A stretch of 64,000 nucleotides of DNA from Romboutsia weinsteinii (GTDB lineage Bacteria > Bacillota > Clostridia > Peptostreptococcales > Peptostreptococcaceae). The stretch covers positions 1 to 64,000 of the forward strand of contig NZ_NOJY02000010.1 in the NCBI RefSeq assembly GCF_002250835.2, written 5' to 3'. Below the pieces are notes generated by a model. That model was not told the DNA's origin and ran no database searches. It saw only the letters and a list, made by a program, of their open reading frames with translations. Positions 8,900 to 17,313 of the stretch are shown one piece after another. Position 1 is the first letter of the stretch; the number at the start of each line of letters is the position of its first letter. A program made the translations under genes and the position numbers.

Positions 8900-10159
8900 A
8901 TGCTGACTAATATTTTAAGACCGATACTAAATAGGAACTTTAAACCATTTGAATTTGTAAAATGCACTGATAATAATGATTTAGATTATGTGAATTTAAA
9001 TAATAGAGATAATCTAGGGTTATATATACATATACCATTTTGTAAAAGTATATGTTCTTTTTGTCCATACAATAAAGTACTATATGACGAAAAAAAGGCT
9101 TTAGAATATAAAGAAGCTCTATTAAAAGAGATAAAACTAGCTAATATAAGATATAAAAAGCAGGATATAACATCTTTATATTTTGGAGGTGGAACACCTG
9201 CCTTACTTATAGAATACCTTGAAGAAATTATAGATACTGTAAAAGATAATTTCAATTTAAAAGGTAGCTTAGCAATAGAATTACATCCAAGTAATATAAA
9301 TGTAGATTTATTGAATAAGTTAAAAGGTTTAGGATTTAATATGATAAGTGTTGGGATTCAATCATTTAATAAAAATTGTTTGGAAAGCTTAGATAGAAAA
9401 GAAAATAATGAAGTGGAAAAAATAAAGCTAGTCAAAGAAGTGGGATTTGAAACCATTGATGTAGATTTAATATTTGGAATACCTAACCAAAGTATAGAAG
9501 ATTTAAAAGAAGATGTAGCCTTAGCTTTTGAGATTGGGGCAACTCAAATTTCTACATATCCATTTATTGATTTTTCTTATGCTAGTAATAAAAGAAAACC
9601 TCTACCTGCTAATGAAAAGAAAAAAATGCTTTTTGAACTTGTAAATATGGCAGAAAAATTAGGTCTAGATAGAACCTCTGTATGGACTTTTGCTAAGCCT
9701 AATACAGAGAAATATTCATCTATAACTAGAGAAAATTTTATAGGATTAGGTCCAGGAGCTGCCTCATTATTCGATGATAAGTTTAGATTAAATACTTTTT
9801 CAATTGAAGAATATATAAATGCAATAAATAAAAATGAATTTCCTTGCGCTTTGGTGTTAAACTTCACCAAATTTTCAAGAAAATCTTATTGGTTATTTTG
9901 GAATGTTTACAATATGAATTTAAATAAAGAGCTTTATAAAAAGATGTTTGGTAGTGAGTTAAGTAAAGACTATAAAGTTGAACTGAGTATAGCAAAGAAA
10001 ATGAATTTATTGAAGGAAGATGAGCTTGGATATAAAGTTACTACAAAAGGTTCTTATTATTTCCATGCAGTAGAGCAAATATATACTTTGCAATATATTG
10101 ATAAGACATGGAGTGTTGCAAGAAATAATCCGTGGCCTGACAAGATAAAATTATATTAA
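8900..10159 (+). CDS. HemN/HemW-like radical SAM protein
   Basis: A 419-residue protein of the coproporphyrinogen-oxidase-like radical SAM family. Cluster motif HIPFCKSICSFCPY (C48, C52, C55) has the CxxxCxxCxY/F signature with an extra downstream aromatic. LYFGGGTP (93-100), IELHPSN, VGIQSFNKNCLESLDRK and DLIFGIPNQS follow in HemW/HutW order, and GLGPGAAS closes the core. The family includes oxygen-independent heme biosynthesis enzymes, heme chaperones, anaerobic heme-degrading methyltransferases and class C methylases; the sequence alone does not separate these. GGAGAAGAG precedes the ATG. It is co-transcribed with the SPASM-like gene, and a strong terminator follows. Confidence 0.85.
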   Translation: MLTNILRPILNRNFKPFEFVKCTDNNDLDYVNLNNRDNLGLYIHIPFCKSICSFCPYNKVLYDEKKALEYKEALLKEIKLANIRYKKQDITSLYFGGGTPALLIEYLEEIIDTVKDNFNLKGSLAIELHPSNINVDLLNKLKGLGFNMISVGIQSFNKNCLESLDRKENNEVEKIKLVKEVGFETIDVDLIFGIPNQSIEDLKEDVALAFEIGATQISTYPFIDFSYASNKRKPLPANEKKKMLFELVNMAEKLGLDRTSVWTFAKPNTEKYSSITRENFIGLGPGAASLFDDKFRLNTFSIEEYINAINKNEFPCALVLNFTKFSRKSYWLFWNVYNMNLNKELYKKMFGSELSKDYKVELSIAKKMNLLKEDELGYKVTTKGSYYFHAVEQIYTLQYIDKTWSVARNNPWPDKIKLY

Positions 10160-10165
10160 ATGAAT

Positions 10166-10223
10166 TGTAAATAAAAAATGTGGACATGATTGCTGTGAAT
10201 CGTATCCACATTTTTTATTTACA
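10166..10223. terminator. Strong bidirectional terminator
   Basis: A perfect 19-bp inverted repeat (10166-10184 and 10205-10223), with stem TGTAAATAAAAAATGTGGA and a 20-base loop. A- and T-runs on both flanks let it work in either direction. It ends the radical SAM operon. Confidence 0.85.
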
Positions 10224-10335
10224 AGGAAACTATGATACTTTAAAACCTATGAAAAACTTGTGTATTAAAGTGATATCAATATATTTAAAAATGTAAAAAG
10301 TGACAAAAAGGTTGTAAAAATGAGTGTTTACAAAA

Positions 10336-10356
10336 ATATCTGCTTTAGTGGGCACT
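10336..10356 (+). repeat. Short dispersed repeat, copy C
   Basis: Reads ATATCTGCTTTAGTGGGCAC then T. It matches copy B at 10962-10982 at 18 of 20 positions, in the same orientation. The two copies flank the GNAT gene at 10429-10944. Confidence 0.65.
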
Positions 10357-10428
10357 TTGAAAATATACTTCTGATACAATTAAATTGAGAGTACATAATA
10401 ATTTAATTATCTAAAAGGAGGATAAAGT

Positions 10429-10944
10429 ATGATAAAAGCTATACAAAATAACGCATATTTAATTAAGCCTATAACTTCTTCTAACCGAGATGAAATCAAA
10501 TACTTATATGACTTATGTTCGGATTATCATGTTATATGCAGTGGAAAAAAGGCAACTTATGAGGATATAGACAGTATTTTTGAATATAGTGATAAGAAAA
10601 CATCAGAGGATTCATTAACGCTTGGGGTATATAATGAATGTGATTTATTAATTGGAATGGCAGATATATTTAAAAACTATCCTGATAATGGAACTTGGAT
10701 GATAGGTTTACTTTTACTTTCACCAAATGAAAGGAATAAAAAACTAGGAAAAATTATTCATGAAGAAATTCATAAATATGCTTTAACACAAGGAGTTAAT
10801 ACACTTAGAATAGGAGTAGTAGAACAAAATACTAAAGGTCTAAAATTTTGGAAATCATTAGGTTATCAGCAAGTAAAATCAACGACTATAAATATGGGAG
10901 ATAAAGAGAGGAATTTAAATATATTAAAGCTAATGATTAAATAA
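10429..10944 (+). CDS. GNAT N-acetyltransferase
   Basis: A 171-residue GNAT protein. The motif A loop is [15 protein letters not shown] (100-114), somewhat off consensus because Gly is replaced by Leu-Gly in NKKLG. Motif B is [18 protein letters not shown], a very typical GNAT ending. AAAGGAGGATA precedes the ATG. Copies of a 20-bp repeat sit on both sides in direct orientation. Its 3' end overlaps the run-on tail of the convergent XRE gene. The substrate is unknown. Confidence 0.88.
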   Translation: MIKAIQNNAYLIKPITSSNRDEIKYLYDLCSDYHVICSGKKATYEDIDSIFEYSDKKTSEDSLTLGVYNECDLLIGMADIFKNYPDNGTWMIGLLLLSPNERNKKLGKIIHEEIHKYALTQGVNTLRIGVVEQNTKGLKFWKSLGYQQVKSTTINMGDKERNLNILKLMIK

Positions 10945-11198
10945 TTTTTAATGTTCAATAAAGCATCTGTTTTAGTGGGCACTACAAAAAGAGAGTAAAT
11001 ATTTACTCTCTTCTTTAACTTTTCAATATTTACATTAAAAACTCGTGCAATGTCAAAGGCTAATTTTAATGAAGGATTATATTTACCATTTTCTAGATGA
11101 CCTATTGTTTCTCTTCTTACCCCTACTAATGATGCAAGTTCATCTTGCTTGAGATTATGTTTAGCCCTATATTCTTTTATTTTTGTTCGTATTATCAT
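10866..11198 (-). CDS. XRE-family regulator with aberrant C-terminus
   Basis: A 110-residue frame. Residues 1-60 are a normal small XRE regulator: [55 protein letters not shown]. Relatives normally stop within about ten residues of this point with an acidic tail. Here the frame continues through a terminator-like palindrome (10991-11010), through repeat copy B, and into the 3' end of the GNAT gene, giving 45 unrelated residues. The simplest reading is a frameshift or small deletion at the end of the gene, leaving the DNA-binding domain intact. It starts 2 bases after the DUF3796 stop, so they form one operon, and such pairs are common in Firmicutes. Confidence 0.7.
   Translation of the reverse strand: MIIRTKIKEYRAKHNLKQDELASLVGVRRETIGHLENGKYNPSLKLAFDIARVFNVNIEKLKKRVNIYSLFVVPTKTDALLNIKNYLIISFNIFKFLSLSPIFIVVDFTC
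10952..10982 (+). repeat. Short dispersed repeat, copy B
   Basis: Reads TGTTCAATAAAGCATCTG then TTTTAGTGGGCAC. It is the best-preserved copy, related to A and D (opposite strand) and C (same strand). It lies in the short interval between the GNAT stop and the XRE terminator. Confidence 0.65.
10984..11010 (-). terminator. Palindromic terminator for the XRE operon
   Basis: A 20-base perfect palindrome GAGAGTAAATATTTACTCTC followed on the minus strand by TTTTTG. It lies inside the extended XRE frame, which supports the view that the original stop codon was upstream of it. Confidence 0.65.
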
Positions 11199-11199
11199 A

Positions 11200-11559
11200 T
11201 TATTGCAATCCCTTACTTTCTTTTATTTCTATATATGCTAATATTCCAGAGAATGTAAGAATTGATACTCCAAAACTAATAGCCATACCACCTACTAATA
11301 TAGATATATCCTTTGTGAATGCAGATATAAAAAGTGAAATTGACACTGTTATTAAGTTTAGAAAAAATGCGGGAGTTGTAGCTTTCATTAAATTTTGTTT
11401 AAATAACTCATCTGGTATAACATTAAAATAATAGAAAAATAAGAAAAATCCAAAGAACCCATAAAATCCAGTATGGTCTGTAAAGCATCCTATTAACCCA
11501 ATTAAACCTAGAAAACCTAAAAATCCTAGTTTATTTAACTTCTTAATACGTTTTTCCAT
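11200..11559 (-). CDS. DUF3796 membrane protein
   Basis: A 119-residue membrane protein with the DUF3796 pattern: basic N-terminus, [30 protein letters not shown], then [21 protein letters not shown], and two further hydrophobic segments ([37 protein letters not shown]). About four membrane segments. GGGGTTATCACTT precedes the ATG at 11559. It is directly followed by the XRE regulator; this two-gene arrangement is common in Clostridia and the role is unknown. Confidence 0.8.
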   Translation of the reverse strand: MEKRIKKLNKLGFLGFLGLIGLIGCFTDHTGFYGFFGFFLFFYYFNVIPDELFKQNLMKATTPAFFLNLITVSISLFISAFTKDISILVGGMAISFGVSILTFSGILAYIEIKESKGLQ

Positions 11560-11724
11560 AAGTGATAACCCCTTTTTAATTTAATGGCAATGTTATAAAT
11601 ATAATTATCTCTGTAAGATGTTGTTCAAGAAATAAAAGTGATGTTTTATTGAACAGAAGAATACATTCTTTTAACTCATTTATTGCCCGTTACATAAACT
11701 TTGGTGTTCTTAATTTAAAATACC

Positions 11725-11877
11725 TTATCTTAGTATAAGAGTATACACATTACTTTGTACAACAAAATTCTTAGTTTTAATAGAATCTCTATCAGTTTCA
11801 AATATTCTTAGCCACTTAATATAGTTTGATATGTGTTTACTTGTAACACTATTAAATTTATTTGTTATATTATTCAT
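11725..11877 (-). pseudogene. IS1595-like transposase C-terminal relic
   Basis: A 50-codon minus-strand frame reads NKFNSVTSKHISNYIKWLRIF and then ETDRDSIKTKNFVVQSNVYT. It resembles the conserved C-terminal end of IS1595-group transposases, where a G-V-S-x-K-Y-L-x-N-Y-L-x-W segment ends the DDE domain. No DDE residues or inverted repeats are visible. This is the main content of the 500-base stretch 11560-12059, which also has an inverted TGTTCAA/TTGAACA pair at 11622-11655. Family call is by recollected pattern. Confidence 0.45.
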
Positions 11878-12059
11878 AATTGTTATATAGTACAAAGCAA
11901 GGATTTCATTGGTATCATATAGATAAATAGTAATTTGTATTTCAGTTAATAATATTGACTTTGAGTAAGTAGTTTATATTTATAAAAATATTTTTTGAAA
12001 AACTATTTACATCGACGCTACGTGATACTTTAGTATTAGTAGTGAAAGGAGATGATATT

Positions 12060-12971
12060 ATGAAAGTAACAGAAATACGTTCTGATAAAGTCTATAATAA
12101 AATACTTAATGCAAAATTAGATAATAAGAACGATATTTATAGATATGATTTAATGAATGAGTTTTCTCATAAATGGTCATGTTATAATGTTCCAATTAAA
12201 GCAAAGCAAAAAGGTGGATATGATGTTATAATGGCAAGTTCGATGCTCGGATATATGGAACCATCTAAAATTGATGAAAGTAAATTACAAGAAGTAAAAG
12301 GTATAAGTGATGACACTATTTGGAAATTATGCACAGAATCCATAAAAAAAGCATTAACTCTGTTTGTCAATGCTGGTGTTGAACTTAAGGTTGAAGAATA
12401 TAAATATACAATACTACTACCTAATCCAGAAAGTGTATATACAAAACTAAGTAAATCTTGTTGTGGAGATGGTGGAATTCCAGGAAGTATTTTCTTATCA
12501 CTACTTCCAAAAGAAGATACAATAAAGAAAATTCCTTCAGTTTTAGCCCATGAATGTAATCACAATGTTAGATTTCAATTTATAAAATGGAGCAATGATA
12601 TTACTTTAGAAGAGATGATGATTAATGAAGGTTTAGCAGAAAATTTTGCAACATGGATATATGGAGAAGAAATGTTGGGACCGTGGGTAACAACAACGGA
12701 TATGGAAACTTTAAATGATTATGTTAAGCCAATAATTAAAGATAATTTAAATGTACAAGGATTAGAAGGTATAACTGCATATTTGTATGGTGATGAAATA
12801 GCTACTGTACAAGGATACTTTCCAGAGGGGTTACCATTTTGTGCAGGATATGCTTGTGGATATCATATGATAAAATATTATTTAGAGAAAACAGGTAAAT
12901 CAATCATAGAGGCGACGTTAATGCCTTATGAAGAAATAAAGAAAGAACTATCAGGATTTTGGGAATTATAA
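12060..12971 (+). CDS. DUF2268-family predicted zinc protease
   Basis: A 303-residue cytosolic protein. The zinc site is HECNH (H164, E165, H168) in VLAHECNHNVRFQ, and the downstream glutamate is in MINEGLAENF (E190), giving a gluzincin-like HExxH ... E arrangement as in DUF2268 (YjaZ-type) proteins. No signal peptide is present, so it is probably intracellular. The ATG at 12060 is preferred because AAAGGAGA lies 8 bases before it; an in-frame GTG at 12042 overlaps that site. The gene is alone, with a strong terminator downstream. The target is unknown. Confidence 0.82.
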   Translation: MKVTEIRSDKVYNKILNAKLDNKNDIYRYDLMNEFSHKWSCYNVPIKAKQKGGYDVIMASSMLGYMEPSKIDESKLQEVKGISDDTIWKLCTESIKKALTLFVNAGVELKVEEYKYTILLPNPESVYTKLSKSCCGDGGIPGSIFLSLLPKEDTIKKIPSVLAHECNHNVRFQFIKWSNDITLEEMMINEGLAENFATWIYGEEMLGPWVTTTDMETLNDYVKPIIKDNLNVQGLEGITAYLYGDEIATVQGYFPEGLPFCAGYACGYHMIKYYLEKTGKSIIEATLMPYEEIKKELSGFWEL

Positions 12972-13040
12972 ATAAATAGTATTATAAAGCAAATTACAAT
13001 TTATAGGTAGGTTTTGATGAACTATATTAATATATTACTA

Positions 13041-13082
13041 ACTAAAAAATCTATTAGATTATATATCTAATAGATTTTTTAG
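13041..13082. terminator. Bidirectional terminator
   Basis: A perfect 19-bp inverted repeat (13041-13059 / 13064-13082), ACTAAAAAATCTATTAGAT and its complement, between the convergent DUF2268 and MATE genes. Confidence 0.88.
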
Positions 13083-13176
13083 TTTATACATACTATACAT
13101 TTATAATATATCAAGATTAATATTTTTTATATTTATTAAAATTTACTCTTGATAATATGAAGATGTTAGTTTTTTG

Positions 13177-14556
13177 TTATGCTTCTTGTAGTTGAGAAGA
13201 AATATCTGTAGATGTTTTTTCTTTTTCTATTTTCTTTAAGCAAATTACATAGTAAATTACACATAATACAATTTGAACAAGGGTAGATGCAGGTGTTGCA
13301 AGACCTACCTTGAATAAAGATACTGGAAGCACTTTACTCATAGCATATGATACAGGTATTCTAACTAAAAATGCACCGACTATTCCTTGTATCATTACAA
13401 AAGTTGTTTTTCCACATCCAGTAAAATAACCAACCATACAAAACATTATTGCAGTAAGTAAGCAATCTATTCCATAAGCTTTCATGTAATCCCAAGAAGC
13501 TAAAATTACATCTGGATCCTTAGAGAACATTCCTGAAAGTAAATTTCCATGGAAAAATGAAATGTAAAACATTACTACACCACAACATAATGAAGCTCCA
13601 ATAGAATAAAGAAGAGCTTTTTTTATCCTAACATACTCTTTGGCTCCATAGTTTTGAGCAACAAATGTAGACACAGATTTAGAGAAAGATGATGGTATAA
13701 GCATAATAAATCCAACAAGTTTTTCTGCAACACCTATCCCAGCTGATGCCACTATACCTAGTGAATTACCTATTATCATAATTACTAGGAAAGATAAAAA
13801 TACTAAGCCGTCTTGCAACGCTATTGGTGCACCAAACTTAATTATCTTTGATGTATGCTCTTTGTGGAATTTTATACTTTCTCTAGAAAATTCAAATGGA
13901 AGTCCACGCTTTTTAATAATAACTAAAGATAATATAACACTAACTGCTTGAGCAATAACAGTAGCAAGTGCCGCACCTGTAGCAGCCATTTTAAATACTC
14001 CAACAAATATTAAATCTCCTATAATATTTACAACACATGCAATAGCTACAGTAATAAGTGGAGTTTTTGAATCACCTAATCCTCTAAATACTCCACCTAT
14101 AATATTATAAGCAACTATAAATATAGAACCTGCGGAACATATTTGTGTGTATATTACAGTGCTATCGAAGGCTTCTTTTGGAGCATGCATAAAAGTTGAA
14201 ATAGGTGAGGCGAACACTACCATTAATAAAGTAGTAATTATGGTAATAACTGCAAATATTGAAATACCACTTCCCATTACATCTCCGGTTTCCTTGGATT
14301 TACCTTCACCAAGTTTTTGACCTATTAGTATAGTAAGACCCATACTTAGACCTGTAATTACTGCTGTAACAGTTAGCATAACCTGACTACCAGTTGAAAC
14401 AGCAGAGACATCTGCAGTAGTACCAAATTGACCAACTATAAGTAAATCAATTGCACCATACATAGTTTGTAAAAATGATGCAACTAATATTGGTATTGTA
14501 AATTTTAATAATGGTGAAAATATTTTACCCTCAGTAAAGTTAGACATTTTTGACAT
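13177..14556 (-). CDS. MATE-family efflux transporter
   Basis: A 459-residue polytopic protein with about 12 membrane segments in two related halves, the normal MATE length. PLLKFTIPILVASFLQTMYGAIDLLIVGQFG is the hallmark first helix, and the repeat half begins near KFGAPIALQDGLVFLSFLVIMIIGNSLG. MATE proteins export cationic drugs and metabolites by Na+ or H+ antiport. The gene lies 75 bases downstream of marR on the same strand. A GTTTTGCACAAAAC palindrome is right upstream of its ribosome site, and a near copy is in front of marR, so the regulator probably represses both. Confidence 0.92.
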   Translation of the reverse strand: MSKMSNFTEGKIFSPLLKFTIPILVASFLQTMYGAIDLLIVGQFGTTADVSAVSTGSQVMLTVTAVITGLSMGLTILIGQKLGEGKSKETGDVMGSGISIFAVITIITTLLMVVFASPISTFMHAPKEAFDSTVIYTQICSAGSIFIVAYNIIGGVFRGLGDSKTPLITVAIACVVNIIGDLIFVGVFKMAATGAALATVIAQAVSVILSLVIIKKRGLPFEFSRESIKFHKEHTSKIIKFGAPIALQDGLVFLSFLVIMIIGNSLGIVASAGIGVAEKLVGFIMLIPSSFSKSVSTFVAQNYGAKEYVRIKKALLYSIGASLCCGVVMFYISFFHGNLLSGMFSKDPDVILASWDYMKAYGIDCLLTAIMFCMVGYFTGCGKTTFVMIQGIVGAFLVRIPVSYAMSKVLPVSLFKVGLATPASTLVQIVLCVIYYVICLKKIEKEKTSTDISSQLQEA

Positions 14557-14579
14557 ATATCAATCTCCTTTTAAAATAT

Positions 14580-14593
14580 GTTTTGCACAAAAC
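14580..14593. promoter_or_regulatory. Candidate MarR operator before the MATE gene
   Basis: GTTTTGCACAAAAC has arms GTTTTG and CAAAAC around CA. It is 24 bases upstream of the MATE start. It matches the site at 15095-15108 in 13 of 14 positions. Confidence 0.6.
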
Positions 14594-14631
14594 AATATGT
14601 ATATAAATATAACTGTTTTTATTTCAAACAG

Positions 14632-15072
14632 TTATTTAAGGTTATTTCTTATTTTGTTAAGAACTCTGTTAAATACTTCTATTTCTTCAGGGGTGATATT
14701 TTCTGCTATTTTATTTTCAACTGAATCAATGGCAATACAAATACTTTCGTAAAGCTTTAGAGATTTTTCTGTTAATACTATTTTTTTTAGGCGAGCATCA
14801 TCACAAACAGCTACTCTTTTGATTAAGTCACTTTTCTCCATATTACTTAGCATTAAGCTAATAGAAGATCTTTTTAAATCGAATTCTTTTTCCAAATCTT
14901 TTTGAAATACATCTTTACCTTGACATCTATCACAAATAAAATCTATTACATAAGCTTGTGAAACTGTTATGCTATCATCAATTGCGTTAATTACAGCAGC
15001 ATCCATCTTTCTTGAAAATATATGATGGATTTTACCAATATCAAGACCTAGTTTTAGTTTATCGTTTGGCAT
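14632..15072 (-). CDS. MarR-family transcriptional regulator
   Basis: A 146-residue MarR protein. The winged helix is at about 55-100: KDVFQKDLEKEFDLKRSSISLMLSNMEKSDLIKR is the recognition helix and wing entry, and DDARLKKIVLTEKSLKLYESI is the typical wing end and dimer helix. MarR proteins are dimeric repressors released by small aromatic or drug-like ligands. It heads an operon or regulon with the downstream MATE exporter, so it likely controls drug efflux and itself. The start at 15072 has AGGTATAT upstream. Confidence 0.92.
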   Translation of the reverse strand: MPNDKLKLGLDIGKIHHIFSRKMDAAVINAIDDSITVSQAYVIDFICDRCQGKDVFQKDLEKEFDLKRSSISLMLSNMEKSDLIKRVAVCDDARLKKIVLTEKSLKLYESICIAIDSVENKIAENITPEEIEVFNRVLNKIRNNLK

Positions 15073-15094
15073 TTATATACCTCCATACAAAATT

Positions 15095-15108
15095 GTTTTG
15101 CACTAAAC
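15095..15108. promoter_or_regulatory. Candidate MarR operator before marR
   Basis: GTTTTGCACTAAAC, a near copy of the palindrome at 14580-14593, is 22 bases upstream of the marR start. This suits autorepression. Confidence 0.6.
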
Positions 15109-15166
15109 TATATTAATGTTTTTTAATATATATGTCAATAGAAACTATATTGGTTAATTGCTAAAT

Positions 15167-15200
15167 AAAAAAATACTATATGATATCATATAGTATTTTT
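15167..15200. terminator. Bidirectional terminator
   Basis: The near-perfect palindrome AATACTATATGATATCATAT then AGTATT is flanked by A-run and T-run. It lies 16 bases past the stop of the minus-strand YwaF-type gene. Confidence 0.8.
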
Positions 15201-15215
15201 TATTAAAAGTGAATT

Positions 15216-15947
15216 TTATTGAACTAGACTGTATTCATTACTGTCTTCTTTAGATACTTTAAGATTATTAATAAAGATATATTCAGTAAGAAGTATAACA
15301 CTGAATATAATCATAACTAAGGAACCATTAAGTAAAGGGTGTAAATCAACTCCAATATAAAAAGGTGGAGCACTCATATATCCATAGTTAGAATGCACAG
15401 AATTATTTAATATAAACATTAATACATGATAGATATTTATATATATTAAAGAATCCTTTAAATCATCTTTAGACATACCTACTTTCTTTATCATTAGTAA
15501 GTATACAGATCCCCATAATAAAAATAAATGTCCTATAAAAAATGAAAATTGAGTTATATGAGGAAAAGTAAAAGGATCAAGATTAGGGAATAATAAAGCA
15601 CCTATTGCTCCAAATATACCTACATAAGAACCTATTTTCATAAGTATATTTTTATTTAGTACTAATCCTAAACCTACACAAATAATAGCTACGCGACAGT
15701 GGTACAGAGGTAATCCTTCTTTTATAGTATTAAATCCTCCAATAATATACCAAGAGTATAGTGATATTTGCTGAAGAACTAATACACTTCCTATAAATAA
15801 TTCTAGTTTTCTATTTTCTTTACATCTTTTATATATATAAATGCTTATAATTACAGCTACAAATAATATAAATAAATGGACTTGTCCAAATGTTTTAAAA
15901 TTAGCAGATCTTGAGTTAGTGGTGAAAAAATTTAATATGTTTTGCAT
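15216..15947 (-). CDS. YwaF/TIGR02206-family membrane protein
   Basis: A 243-residue protein with about seven membrane segments and the TIGR02206 (YwaF) landmarks: FKTFGQVHLFILF, LPLYHCRVAIICVGLGL, FPNLDPFTFPHITQFSFFIGHLFLLWGSVYLL, and a C-terminal NYGYMSAPP segment. H in LYHC and in FIGHLFLL are conserved in the family as I know it. The family has no assigned biochemical function. It is a single gene with its own terminator; AAGGGATG precedes the start. No neighbour suggests a role. Confidence 0.82.
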   Translation of the reverse strand: MQNILNFFTTNSRSANFKTFGQVHLFILFVAVIISIYIYKRCKENRKLELFIGSVLVLQQISLYSWYIIGGFNTIKEGLPLYHCRVAIICVGLGLVLNKNILMKIGSYVGIFGAIGALLFPNLDPFTFPHITQFSFFIGHLFLLWGSVYLLMIKKVGMSKDDLKDSLIYINIYHVLMFILNNSVHSNYGYMSAPPFYIGVDLHPLLNGSLVMIIFSVILLTEYIFINNLKVSKEDSNEYSLVQ

Positions 15948-16197
15948 AATACATCCCTTCTATAATTAATAAAAAACAATGTGAAAAATTTGTGAATTTA
16001 CTATGAATTTCACATGAAATTTGACATGAGTGTATTATAACACGAAAAATGTCAGATTTTGTGTTACAAGAATGTAATATAAGTAAACACTACGCAAAAA
16101 CAGTAAAAAATGTCTTATAAATAAAACTATGAAAGAAGATAATAAAACTATAAGAGTTACATAAATTTTAGCAGCAAGAAAAGAGGAAAAATATATT

Positions 16198-17169
16198 ATG
16201 ATAAATAAAAAATTGATAATTACTATTATAGTTTTTTTTATAGGAAGTAGTATGATAGGTAACTGTATAGAAAATAAATACGATAAATTAATATTTGGTG
16301 GTACATACATTGAAGAAAGAAATCTAGAAGATGGTAGAGCAGTAGAAAATAGTGAGCAAGAGCACGATCTAGAAAGGTTCTTTAGACCATCAAAATCTCC
16401 AATACTAAATAACAAAATAGAAAAAACTTTTTATGATTTATATGGAACTAACACTAGTAACTACAAAATACCAGATAAGTTTTTAAAAAGACCAGAAGAC
16501 ACTATTATAAACTACTTTAGTATTTTAAGAGAAGCAGCAAATCCTCTTGATGACACAAAGACAGGATGTGGAAGCTTAGGTGATACTAGAGGACCTTATC
16601 CTATAGCATATAAGTTTTTATCAGAGGATTACCAAAAGAGAGTTTCTTACGAAGAGTACCTAAAATCTTTTGAAAATATTTTGCACATTAACTTAATAAA
16701 GGCAAATCAAGTAGGACCAGATGAAAATAAAAAGGACGTTATAAAGTACTTTGTTGAACTTGAAACTATAGAAGGTACCAATGAGCATAAGGGAGTATTT
16801 GCTTATTACTATGGATATGTTTATCTAAAAAATGAAAATGGAGTATATAAGATTGTAGATATGAAATATACTCCAGAAAATTATCTATGTGCTCCTTATC
16901 ACGGATGGTCATATGATGCTAAGTCTTTTGTAGAAATTGAATATGGTGGTTGGTGTTCATTAATAGATGGAGAGACTAGGGTAGAGGAGTCTGGATATGA
17001 AAAGAAAGTCTACTTTAAGGATAAAGACAAGAATGAATACTATGTACTGTTTTACCAGCTAACTGATGGTGTTGATATAAAAATAGCAGACTATAAAAAA
17101 GATAAAGATGGAAAGTGGAAACAAGTGTATATCAATCCTGAAAAGTGTTTAGATAAGAAGAAGAATTAA
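16198..17169 (+). CDS. Exported protein of unknown function
   Basis: A 323-residue protein. Residues 1-21 (INKKLIITIIVFFIGSSMIG) are a signal peptide or anchor, with AGAGGAA 10 bases before the ATG. The mature part is soluble and mixed in charge, with conserved-looking blocks SEDYQKRVSYEEYLKSFENI (a possible NTF2-like or DUF4878-type start), YYGYVYLKNENGVYKIVDMKY, and HGWSYDAKSFVEIEYGGWCS. Cys residues in TGCGSLG, YLCAPYHG and GGWCS could form disulfides. I recognise no family with confidence. It is flanked by a 250-base intergenic region and a long hairpin. Confidence 0.6.
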   Translation: MINKKLIITIIVFFIGSSMIGNCIENKYDKLIFGGTYIEERNLEDGRAVENSEQEHDLERFFRPSKSPILNNKIEKTFYDLYGTNTSNYKIPDKFLKRPEDTIINYFSILREAANPLDDTKTGCGSLGDTRGPYPIAYKFLSEDYQKRVSYEEYLKSFENILHINLIKANQVGPDENKKDVIKYFVELETIEGTNEHKGVFAYYYGYVYLKNENGVYKIVDMKYTPENYLCAPYHGWSYDAKSFVEIEYGGWCSLIDGETRVEESGYEKKVYFKDKDKNEYYVLFYQLTDGVDIKIADYKKDKDGKWKQVYINPEKCLDKKKN

Positions 17170-17178
17170 TATTATTAC

Positions 17179-17226
17179 AAGGCAACTAAGTTCACAATTG
17201 TTATATATTGTGAACTTAGTTGCCTT
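17179..17226. repeat. Perfect 20-bp inverted repeat
   Basis: AAGGCAACTAAGTTCACAAT at 17179-17198 pairs perfectly with 17207-17226 across an 8-base loop. It can act as a terminator for the exported-protein gene, but there is no T-run after it (AATGTG follows), so the role is uncertain. Confidence 0.6.
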
Positions 17227-17313
17227 AATGTGTTAAGCGTACCTAAAAATAATATAGAGTATGCTATAATAAAATGAAAAATTGTTATACATTATTGAAT
17301 ATGGGGGAAGAGA

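Noticed and set aside
9577-9870. Minus-strand frames within the HemW-like gene and other genes (for example 16035-16415, 28720-29193)
   Set aside because: They are shadows of well-supported plus-strand genes and lack ribosome sites.
16035-16197. Regulatory repeat TTTCACATGAAATTTGACATG region upstream of 16198
   Set aside because: AT-rich partial repeats are present (near 15990-16030), but no arm is long enough to separate from chance.
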